Shown piece after piece: positions 23,919-33,300 of a stretch of DNA of 64,000 nt. The stretch comes from UBA1351 sp965140555. Lineage in GTDB: Bacteria; Bacillota; Clostridia; Lachnospirales; Vallitaleaceae. The number at the start of each line of letters is the position of its first letter. Position 1 is the stretch's first letter. The notes under the pieces are model-generated. The model worked only from the letters and a program-made list of their open reading frames with translations, had not been told where the DNA came from and did no database searches. Where the stretch lies: assembly GCA_965140555.1 (NCBI GenBank), contig OZ223259.1:3534001-3598000 (forward strand), written 5' to 3'. A program made the translations under genes and the position numbers.

Positions 23919-26735
23919 ATGAAAAAAAAGAGTGTTTTAATTCTATTGATAATCTCATTAGTTATTAATGTGATGTCTACTATAAAAGTAACAGCAGCTG
24001 AAATACCCCCTTCTATGCAGACAGCTTACGATGAGATAATGGATCAGAGACCAGCATGGGGAATAATAAATCCAATAGAAGACTTTGATATAGATATTTG
24101 GAATGATTATGACGTATTAGTTATGGATATACCAGGGACTTACCCATCAAATTTATCCACGTTGAAAGAGCCGGATGGCTCTGCCAATGATTATAATAGT
24201 AACGCAGGTGAATATCGTTATATAGGTAAGAATCCAGATGGATATTTAGTGAATAATCCAAAGTATCCGGATGATCATAGTGGGTCAGCGACTATCAATA
24301 CCTATGATTGGCAGAATAATTCAGATAAACAGACGCAAATAACGCCATATATAACGACTATGGAAGATCAGGCCTTTTACGAAAATGAAATATTCTATTT
24401 TCTTGAAAAAGAATATGGAGCACGTTTTGATGATACAGAAGATCCTAGTCGCTGGCTTTCCAATGCCATTGTTATTGTACCGGTTTCATCAACAGGTGAT
24501 GGTGTCATTAAGTATATGCACAAATGGGATTCAAACCATGATGGAATTAAAGAAAACTGGTATATTACTGTAAATTTAAGAGCGAAAGATGAAGTTATTC
24601 CGGAAGAAGGAACAACAACGGAAACATCAACATCAACGGGGACAAGTGGAACAGCTACATTAGGAGACACATGTATTGCAGCTGATGAGCGTGGAGCCGA
24701 AAAGTTTGATGTAACCAAAGGAATTCCTACATCTGAGGATCTTTATGCGACTGTCATAGCAAGTGAATATGTGCATAATGAAGATTATAGAAATGTAAGC
24801 GGTTCAATCACGTATAAGGTGACGGTTAGTAAAACATATAAACTATACAAATGGGATTCTCATGACAAACATGTGGATACAGATGGGGATGGTGTAAAAG
24901 ATGATTGGAAAGGCGGATGGGACTCAAAAACAGAGACGGCTTCAAATACATATGATGTGATAAGGAATTACAGGTTTCATATGATCGATAAGTTGTCTGT
25001 ATATTCCTTATCATCAGCATTATTAAACAATGCTGCATTACCAAGTGGAACCCTGACCTTAAACAGTTCTGTGGTTGCTCCAACAGTAAGCATGACAAGA
25101 GATACTACCGTTGAAAATCATTATCAAACACCTATATCGGGAACCACATATAGATTAATATTACCGTCCGAAACTATTGGTAAGAGTAGAAGCAATAGAA
25201 GTTATGATTCGGTACCAAAGGAAAATTTTAGAGCGGTTGCGGAGAGTGCAATAGGGCAAATCAAAGTTAAAAATGATCAACTTGTATTTAACGGAACAAC
25301 ATTAATGGATGGAGGCTGGTATGAAAGAGAGGCACCTACGCCGTCAGCAATTCCGGATGCACCATTAAATGATTCAAATGATATGTATAGGGCAGATTTA
25401 ACGATTCCAAATACAGTAGCAAATGGAATAAAGCCATCAACGGGCACATTGACATATAATGTTGTAGCCAATACTGATACAGAAACAACAGTTACAATGC
25501 CAATTAGCGATTTAAATAACGTAGTGGTGCATACACCGGTGGTTTGCTATCCATGGCTCTCGGATATATCCTTATTGACGCAATACGTAACCCCTGAATC
25601 GGACCGCCATCAACTCGTCATTGAAGAAACGTTCCGACTGGACTATCCTACATCCGGAGAGCATCGTTCAATCCAAGGTTATGGCGATCGGGATTATGCC
25701 GACTATATTGATCATAAACAGGTTGCTTTCCCCTTTGATGTCTATGTGGGGACAGGATATGACGGCATTTTTGTACCCAAGAATACATGGGCAACCTTTA
25801 GCAGCGACCATCGGGATTTCTTCATTCCTGCTTGGGTCAACGAATCTGTGGGCGAGATACACTTTAGAACCCTTCCTATCAACTTACCATCCCTTGATGA
25901 TAGCCACTATGAGTACAACGCCAATCTTGACTTAACCAACTATAAGGCGGTGGAGACCATTCCCTATCGGATTAATGGGAAACTCGAGGATTTCTCTATT
26001 ACCCGATGTCCGGATGATTATTGGAAGTATGCCTTTAGTAATCCCACAGCGCCTACTCGGCCTATTCCTAGAAACGGAAGTCAACTGCCTCTATCTCCCG
26101 GTGAGTCGGTGTCAATTCAAGGAAAATCTGTCAGTCTTGAAGGTATTATGCTAGGCTATCCCCTCGATTTTTCAGTAATCACCAATGGGGATTTATACCA
26201 TGATTCGGATTCCGTGTCACTTGCGGTGACATGGAACTATGCACCGGATAAAAATGGGAAGCCGGATTTGTCAAAGCAAATCCCCGTTGACTTGTATCGC
26301 ATGACGGCAAGTGCCCTTGCTCCTATTCCAAAGGAACGCCTTAATTTAGGAGCTTCCAATCGCAGCTTTATCGGTATTCAAAACCCTGATGGTTCTCCGG
26401 TTCGTCTCCCCTCAGGAATGAGTACGTCAATGGCATCCACATCTAGGCAACAGTGGGATGGACAATTTCTTCTTTCTAATATGACCTATGCCGTGCCTCA
26501 AGGAACGCCTGTCGCGACGCTATCTCAGGTGGATGTGAACCAAGCGCCTTTTCTTCATGACGGTTATCTTGTGGCCCATGTTAAAGTTTTCGGTCAAAAG
26601 AACGGTCACGACTATATGGAATATGGATCTATGTGGGAAGCTGAAGGTTACAACAATAATGCCTTAAACGGATTAACGCGTGGCGACTTATTCTTCTATT
26701 CTACAGACCGACGGGCGAGTCAAACCTATCGCTAA
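23919..26735 (+). CDS. Large secreted protein of unknown function, partner of the SLH protein
   Basis: The 938-residue protein has a clear signal peptide ending near TAAA (about residue 27). Two Asp-rich loops, DSNHDGIKENW and DTDGDGVKDDW, look like calcium-binding thrombospondin/dockerin-style loops. A Thr/Ser/Gly-rich linker lies near residues 230-248. No catalytic domain was recognised; it may belong to a DUF family found beside SLH genes in Clostridia (DUF5704 is possible, unverified). AGGAGG precedes the ATG. Base composition rises from about one-third GC in sampled lines before 25,500 to about half GC after 25,560, suggesting a mosaic gene. Confidence 0.7.
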   Translation: MKKKSVLILLIISLVINVMSTIKVTAAEIPPSMQTAYDEIMDQRPAWGIINPIEDFDIDIWNDYDVLVMDIPGTYPSNLSTLKEPDGSANDYNSNAGEYRYIGKNPDGYLVNNPKYPDDHSGSATINTYDWQNNSDKQTQITPYITTMEDQAFYENEIFYFLEKEYGARFDDTEDPSRWLSNAIVIVPVSSTGDGVIKYMHKWDSNHDGIKENWYITVNLRAKDEVIPEEGTTTETSTSTGTSGTATLGDTCIAADERGAEKFDVTKGIPTSEDLYATVIASEYVHNEDYRNVSGSITYKVTVSKTYKLYKWDSHDKHVDTDGDGVKDDWKGGWDSKTETASNTYDVIRNYRFHMIDKLSVYSLSSALLNNAALPSGTLTLNSSVVAPTVSMTRDTTVENHYQTPISGTTYRLILPSETIGKSRSNRSYDSVPKENFRAVAESAIGQIKVKNDQLVFNGTTLMDGGWYEREAPTPSAIPDAPLNDSNDMYRADLTIPNTVANGIKPSTGTLTYNVVANTDTETTVTMPISDLNNVVVHTPVVCYPWLSDISLLTQYVTPESDRHQLVIEETFRLDYPTSGEHRSIQGYGDRDYADYIDHKQVAFPFDVYVGTGYDGIFVPKNTWATFSSDHRDFFIPAWVNESVGEIHFRTLPINLPSLDDSHYEYNANLDLTNYKAVETIPYRINGKLEDFSITRCPDDYWKYAFSNPTAPTRPIPRNGSQLPLSPGESVSIQGKSVSLEGIMLGYPLDFSVITNGDLYHDSDSVSLAVTWNYAPDKNGKPDLSKQIPVDLYRMTASALAPIPKERLNLGASNRSFIGIQNPDGSPVRLPSGMSTSMASTSRQQWDGQFLLSNMTYAVPQGTPVATLSQVDVNQAPFLHDGYLVAHVKVFGQKNGHDYMEYGSMWEAEGYNNNALNGLTRGDLFFYSTDRRASQTYR

Positions 26736-26795
26736 AATGAGTGAAAGTTAGAGAAACTTGCACTAGGGTATCTAGTGGATGACTGTACTAAGCCG

Positions 26796-26837
26796 AAAAA
26801 AGCCCTACACAATACAACATTGTGTAGGGCTTTTTTT
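26796..26837 (+). terminator. Rho-independent terminator
   Basis: GCCCTACACAAT (26802-26813) and ATTGTGTAGGGC (26819-26830) form a perfect 12-base stem with a 5-base loop. It is flanked by A6 and T7 tracts and ends the SLH/secreted-protein operon. Confidence 0.93.
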
Positions 26838-26987
26838 CTCTTCTAATCCAAGAGGTAATCGATAACAGATGCCTATATATAAAGAAGGAAGTCTGATATT
26901 ACCGCATAGACGTTGATGTTACAAAAGAAATAGTATAAAATGGTATGAAAGCCCACGGAATATAATGAAATGAGGAAGGTTTTGTCA

Positions 26988-28022
26988 ATGATTAAATCGC
27001 ACCTATATCAATACAATAAAAAGACAATGACATTGGATCAGCTTACGCATCTGATAGGAAGCGTTAATCAGATTACCACATATGACGCATTCTATGAAAA
27101 GGTTATGTCATTAATGGAAGAGGGTATACTCATTGGAATAAAGGCTGCTGGCTCCAATGGACTAGCCAAACCTTTACCGAACAAATTTAGGGTGAATAAA
27201 ATAGCGATTCATAAAGATAAATCGACAGTTATAAATCATAAACAACTACAGCTACATCCGTCCATATCTTTGGATTATTATTATGCCAAAGGTCTTGAAG
27301 AATTCCAAAGGGATGAAGTCTATATTGATAAAGTTAACGATTATGTTAAGGCTAATGGATTACCTATTCGGTATCATGCACCGGAATTGTCTTATATATT
27401 GGTTCAGGATGAGAAATGGATTGAAAACGGAGTAGGGAAACGTTTGCTAAAGCATATTCGTCTTTGGGACCAACTGGAGGTCGTGACAGAAGCAGATCCT
27501 CTTGCTTTTGGTGTGAATAAACATAGGACCCAAGAGTCGGTACAGCGACACTTAATTATTGAGAACAAAACAACCTTTCTACACCTCTTACAGTATGTTG
27601 ATAAATCAGAGTATAATACGATTATCTATGGACAAGGATGGAAGATCACATCAGGATTGCATATGTTTACACGGCAATACCCATTTGGAGATCAACATAG
27701 CTTTGATTATTTCGGTGACTTGGATAATGAAGGGATTGCCATTTTTCTTCATTTACGAGAAGACTTTCCTATTCAGCCGGCAGAGATTTTCTATAATGCA
27801 TTAATACAAGCTCCCTGGTCAAAGGGGAAAGAAACGCAACGTCATGATCCACAACAGATTCAAGATTTTTGCGCCTGCTTTTCTGATGGTGATGGACTAG
27901 GAGTAAAGACAGAGGAGCTATTAGAGAGGTTAAGTAGCGGTTACTATCAACCTCAAGAAGTTCTTAGTATTGAGGGGTTAGTGCAGTTGCTGGAAAAGGA
28001 GCATAAGGATGATAAACTATAG
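26988..28022 (+). CDS. jetD: Wadjet nuclease subunit JetD
   Basis: The 344-residue protein has a winged-helix-like N-terminal half and a C-terminal Toprim-type nuclease domain (DUF2220 type). The catalytic glutamate lies in LIIENKTTFL (about residue 190) and the DxD motif in YFGDLDNEGIAIF (about residue 242). In Wadjet, JetD cleaves circular DNA recognised by the SMC-like complex. The ATG at 26988 is favoured over 26970 because GAGGAAGG lies 8 bases upstream. It is first in the operon and overlaps jetA by 14 bases. This differs from the A-B-C-D order of the best-known type I systems. Confidence 0.88.
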   Translation: MIKSHLYQYNKKTMTLDQLTHLIGSVNQITTYDAFYEKVMSLMEEGILIGIKAAGSNGLAKPLPNKFRVNKIAIHKDKSTVINHKQLQLHPSISLDYYYAKGLEEFQRDEVYIDKVNDYVKANGLPIRYHAPELSYILVQDEKWIENGVGKRLLKHIRLWDQLEVVTEADPLAFGVNKHRTQESVQRHLIIENKTTFLHLLQYVDKSEYNTIIYGQGWKITSGLHMFTRQYPFGDQHSFDYFGDLDNEGIAIFLHLREDFPIQPAEIFYNALIQAPWSKGKETQRHDPQQIQDFCACFSDGDGLGVKTEELLERLSSGYYQPQEVLSIEGLVQLLEKEHKDDKL

Positions 28023-29568
28023 AGAATCTCTTGGCGGATATCATGAGCGAATGGGACGATTGGCCTTGTTTGACGTCTTTCAACAGGCAGCTAATAAAAA
28101 GAAAAAGGATGGAGCAGGTAACGACATTGATTATTATGGGCTCATGTTATTGACCTTGTTATTCTTTTTCGAGTGTATGCTGACTCGAACGAAAGAATCA
28201 GGGACCAATGAATTAGCCGGTTACTTGAAAGATACAACCGGTGCATTCTATGTCCTATCCGATGAAGACTACTATGATTTGGCCAAACAGATGGTGGGTA
28301 TCTTGAGACCGTCCGGTGGGAAGCGTAATTATAAAGCGTTTATGAATTTTGAAACAGGACAAATGGATACGATAGAATTAAGTTATCTGAAAGTCAGTGA
28401 TTGGGATAAAGAGAAGAATCATCAATACTATATGTTAGACGAACAAGGATTGGAACTTATTTTTGCCTCAAAAGAATATTACAATGAGTTTCAAATCTCC
28501 ATTAGCCAGCTTATTTTGCGTAAACAACTGGAAAAGGGGGAATTCGGAAGTGCTCTTCGCCAAATTGATGAAATGCGCATCAGCGTGAATACCATGCGGG
28601 ATAAAATCGTGACGATTAAGCATGATATTCAAAGTAATATTGTCTCCGATGATGTTTATGACCGATACAAGACGTTGATTAACGACATTAATAGTCGATT
28701 GAACAGAGAGCATGAAGAATTTGAAGAACTGGCCCAATTTGTGCAAGCGACCAAGCGTCACTATGAACATGACTTGAATCATCATGAACGTGAACTCAAA
28801 GCGTATCAAGCGATTATAAGAATTGACAATGAATTAAATGATGTCCATAATGCACATTCCCATTTGCTAGAAGATAGTATTGAATTGAAAACAAAAGCAC
28901 TAGAGGCAGCGCGAGAGTCCATGTATTTTGTCGGGTTATCATCCTTTAATTTTAACCAAGAAATCGTAGGAAAGATTATGAGTCAGCCACTGCCTTTTAT
29001 GGAAGGGCGTCTATTTGCCAAACCCTTTATGAAAATGAGTCGAGCAACCATATGGACGCCTATGGCTCTTTTTGCGCGTCAGCAAGTCCTTCGAAAAAAT
29101 ATGGAGACGAAAGAGGAGGAATTTTTGGACTTTTCCATGAAGCAGGAAAAAGAAGAGTTTAAAGTTCGTAAAAAAATGTACCGCATTATTTTTTCCAACT
29201 ATTGGGAAGCAATGAAAGGGTCTAAAGAACTCATACTCAGTGAATTTATTGAACACATCCATCCGGATTTGGCATCGATGAAGGAAGTTTATGAAGTGGC
29301 TGTCATTATGCATCAACTATCGCCTATGGATGTGGATCAGATAAAAAAGAATCCGGAACATATTTTTTCAGAAGCGATGGAACTTATAGATCGGACGAAC
29401 CAGATGCTATACGTGGAGGAAATGAAAGAAGATAATGAGGCCTTAGGTTACAAGGAGCGGATACAGACAGAGACAATCAAAATTTCTAATATGTCCTTCC
29501 GGTTAATCGATAAGAAGCAAGAGCATCCAAGGACAGTGGACATGCAGATGGGAGGTAACGACGAATGA
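28009..29568 (+). CDS. jetA: Wadjet kleisin-like subunit JetA
   Basis: The 519-residue protein looks like the DUF5716/JetA family. It has an N-terminal winged-helix-like region, a long coiled coil (about residues 160-300, e.g. YKTLINDINSRLNREHEEFEEL), and a C-terminal Lys/Glu-rich helical region. JetA is the kleisin that bridges the JetC heads and recruits JetB. It starts inside jetD and ends in a four-base ATGA overlap with jetB, so the subunits are probably translated in stoichiometric coupling. Confidence 0.88.
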   Translation: MINYRESLGGYHERMGRLALFDVFQQAANKKKKDGAGNDIDYYGLMLLTLLFFFECMLTRTKESGTNELAGYLKDTTGAFYVLSDEDYYDLAKQMVGILRPSGGKRNYKAFMNFETGQMDTIELSYLKVSDWDKEKNHQYYMLDEQGLELIFASKEYYNEFQISISQLILRKQLEKGEFGSALRQIDEMRISVNTMRDKIVTIKHDIQSNIVSDDVYDRYKTLINDINSRLNREHEEFEELAQFVQATKRHYEHDLNHHERELKAYQAIIRIDNELNDVHNAHSHLLEDSIELKTKALEAARESMYFVGLSSFNFNQEIVGKIMSQPLPFMEGRLFAKPFMKMSRATIWTPMALFARQQVLRKNMETKEEEFLDFSMKQEKEEFKVRKKMYRIIFSNYWEAMKGSKELILSEFIEHIHPDLASMKEVYEVAVIMHQLSPMDVDQIKKNPEHIFSEAMELIDRTNQMLYVEEMKEDNEALGYKERIQTETIKISNMSFRLIDKKQEHPRTVDMQMGGNDE

Positions 29569-30317
29569 ATGAAGCCAAAATGATGGAAGCCTTTATGATT
29601 TTTCAGGAATTAAGTACGAAGGGCGTCATAAGTAGAGATGAAGCGGTAGGATATATGGATGAAGGTGTACGAAGTATTCTGTCGGATTTTGCAGCATCCA
29701 TGAGTACAACCATTATATCGGCAGGCGAATGGATCTACCTCATTCCACTAACGGTACATTCGGAGTATCATATTACGAATCAGGAAATAAAGGATAAATA
29801 CTTGCCAAAGCGAGCAACGAATATGGATATCTATCTACTCTACATTGCTGTTATTGTATTTATTGGCGAATTCTATGATAGCTATCAAACCAATCAAGTG
29901 ACAAGAGATTTTATTACTATCGACGGTTGGATGGAGAGCCTTGATCAGCGAATTCAAGCGTTGAAGCAGATGGATGAAGAGTCGCTTACGATGTTAGAAC
30001 AAGAATACGAGTATAACTGGATCGGTATCATCGGTCAATGGGATTCTATCGACACCATTAATGAGAATGTTCAAAAACAAACCGCACGAACGGTTTCAAG
30101 AAAGAGCTTTATGAATATTGTAACGAAGTTTCTTATGGAAGAGGGATTGGCCATTGAAATAGGGCCGGAAGAATTAGCCTTAAGTGACAAGGCGAAGGTC
30201 ATCGTTCAATCCTTCTTTATGGACTATGAATACAACCGTGGAATAATGGAAGTCATGTATCAATTCGTTGACTATGATGAATTTAAGGAGGGCAATCAAG
30301 ATGCCGACAATCTCTAG
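29565..30317 (+). CDS. jetB: Wadjet KITE-like subunit JetB
   Basis: The 250-residue acidic protein matches the DUF6063-like JetB position and size. KITE subunits are winged-helix dimers that bind the kleisin. The sequence alone gives few motifs, and the call rests mainly on operon position between JetA and JetC and on length. It overlaps jetA by four bases and jetC by 17 bases. Confidence 0.85.
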   Translation: MNEAKMMEAFMIFQELSTKGVISRDEAVGYMDEGVRSILSDFAASMSTTIISAGEWIYLIPLTVHSEYHITNQEIKDKYLPKRATNMDIYLLYIAVIVFIGEFYDSYQTNQVTRDFITIDGWMESLDQRIQALKQMDEESLTMLEQEYEYNWIGIIGQWDSIDTINENVQKQTARTVSRKSFMNIVTKFLMEEGLAIEIGPEELALSDKAKVIVQSFFMDYEYNRGIMEVMYQFVDYDEFKEGNQDADNL

Positions 30318-33300
30318 AATCCGATTGACCAATGTAATCTATGAAAACAATGCGAAACGGTATAACGATCAGATCTTTCGATTTGATGGTGAGAATGGGA
30401 TTTTTCTGCTTGAAAATGGGGGCGGTAAAACGGTATTCTTACAAACTGTCTTACAAGCCATTATTCCTCATGCGACAATGGCTGAACGTAAAATAAAGGA
30501 TACTCTGGTTCTAGACAATAGCCCGGCTCATATTGCTATTGAATGGATTACTCAAGATAAACCGAGACGATACGCATTGACGGCTGTGTCTCTGTATACG
30601 GAGAATAATACACTGATGTCTTATAAATATGTGTATAGTTATGGACCGGAGGATAAGTACAATATTGAAACCCTCCCCTTTGTCGTTCATAACAGTCAAT
30701 CCAAAGCACGACCGGCGAGTAAAGGTGAAATTAGTGAATATTACTCACGTATGAAGCAACAATTCATTAATGCGGATACATTCACAACCATGAAGGACTA
30801 TCACCACTATATTGAGGAAAACTTCAAGATTGTGCCGGGAGAATGGTATAAGATTGCCATGATTAACGGCAGTGAAGGTGGTATAGAAGAGTTCTTCAAA
30901 CATTGTCGAACAACCCAACAGCTCATTAATAACCTGTTGATTCCAACCGTTGAAGAAGCGTTGTCCGGAAATGAAAAAATTGACTTTGTTCAAACCTTTG
31001 AAAAGCAACGGGAGCATTTTAAGCAAAATAAGCGTTTATCGGAAGATATTGAGCAATTTAAGCAAATTAAGGAAAGAGTGGATGACTATATCCATGAATA
31101 TAAACGATTACACGATAGCGAGGAAGTCTATAATGAGAAAAAACGCGAGGCTAAAGCGCTAACAAAGTTTATACTAGAAGAGATTGACGCCAATAGCAAA
31201 GAGGCCTTGAGCTTGAAACAGGAACGGGAAGATTTGGATGCTTCAAAGTCAACTTATGAGCATCAAAAACAATCCCTGGACATTGCCAATTTAGATCAAA
31301 AGATTGAACAACAAGAAAGCAAGCGACAGGAATATATTCGGATAGAATTCGAAATGCGGCAACAACTTGATGATGTGAAGAGGCGGATTCAGAATATCCA
31401 AATAACGGATTTGGAGAATCAAGAAACGCTGAAGCGTCAGATGATTGTAAGTTTGAATGAGCAATTGGAAATGAGTCAAAAGACGGAGGAAGAAAGTGAC
31501 TTAAGGGAACAGATCGAGAAAACCATGGCCTATATCCATGGTTACTATGTGAACCAAAAAGAAACGCTAGAGAAAGAACAGCAAGTGCTTGAAGGACAGC
31601 TTTTAAGGGAACAAGATACCCTTAGCGATATGAAAGAGGGAATGAACAAAAAGTATGGTGAGCGAAGTGACGCAAAAGGGCAAATCAGTTCATTGAGAAC
31701 ATCCATAAAAAATATGGATGAGCGAATGGGGCGGATTAAATCTCAACTATTTGATCCTTTAACGGATGAGAATGCGGAGGCACTTCTTAAACGTTACAAA
31801 GATCGTATTACAGATATTGAGGAACAGTTGCGGGATTTGCAGAAAAGAAAGAGAGACAATGAAGAAGTACGTTGTCAGCTTGCCAAACAAAAAGATGACT
31901 GTCTACTTAAGCGTCAAGATGCCAAATCAGCCTTAGAGGGAAATGAAGCCAAGAAAAGAGAGATTGATAAGCATCAAGGAGAATTAATTCATGTACTAGA
32001 AGGTTATTTTGCTCATCTTGGTATATATAACACGGTATACAGTAAAGAAGATACTATTGTTCAGTCGGTTAATGATCGGTTGAGTAAGTTGGCATTGGAA
32101 TTTGAAGAGTTATTAATACGTGAAAGAGTCAACGGCAGGTATGCGGATTTATATGGGGATATGCCTTTTTTCTCAGCAGATACAGTGATGGCGAAGAAAC
32201 TGTTTACTATAATGAATCAAGTCTCTTATGCGGAACATGGAACCCTCTATCTACAGAATAATCGGACCATTCTTGGGAAAAGTATGGAAGAGCTATACCA
32301 TGTGTTTCCTTTTTGGGCGAATACGATTGTCACAACAGAGAGCGATAAGCCTAAGATTATGGAATACATCAGGGGTATAAAGCATAACTTAACCAATCCC
32401 GTCTTTATTCTCACGACGGGAGAGGTGCAACAAATTCTTCATGAAGGGGCAGAAGTGGTGAAATCAGATGCTACGGTTTTTCCCGAAGTGTGGCTTGAGA
32501 ACTTAGAGCAAGAGAACTTTGAAGGATGGAAGAATGAGGTTATTCAAAAAGCTAAAAATACGACAGTTGAGCGTGAAGAGATAGGGAGGAAATTAGCTGA
32601 AATACAACGGTTACAAGAGAAAGTTGAAACATACTTCAGAAGCTACCCCTATGACCTATATATGGAATTAAATGAATCCATTGAAGACATGAAAGAGTTG
32701 ATGAAATCTGCCGAAATGGAGTTAAATCAAATAAACGAGTCCGTACAAGCGGCTGATCAAGACAGGCAGACCATTGACCATGCTATTGAAGCTTTAAACC
32801 AAGAAAAGCCAACGGTAAGTCGCTGGATTGAGCTCATTGATGAATATATCAAATCCCTTTATAGAAAAAGAAGGTTCGAAAGCGAGGAACAAGAGGCAAT
32901 AAAGCATGAACGTCAATTAGAGCAGGAGCAACATCGATTACAAGATGCTCTAGTAAGACAAGAAGCGTTACTGGATGAACTTAAGAAAGATGTCTCTAGA
33001 CTTCGTTATACCCAACAAAGTATAGAGACAGAGGAATTGTACATCAAAGTAAAAGAAACAGCTCCGGAGTACGGAAATGAGGTCTATCAAGTACTTAAAG
33101 AACGGTTGATGGCTTTAGAATTGAAGTTCAAAAAAGTAACAGGATTATCCCAAGAATATGTGATAAAAATTGAGAGTGCTAAGGAAAGTCTTATCGATAT
33201 TCAACAACGATTAAAGAGAATCAAGGATAATGCCAAATATCCTATAGCAAAAGCGGCGGATTATGAACAAGGAGAGTGGGATCGCCTTGAAGAACGAGCT

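Noticed and set aside
26736..26987. Integration site or recombinase linked to the Wadjet operon
   Set aside because: No integrase, tRNA gene or direct repeat flanking 26796-34762 was found by eye.
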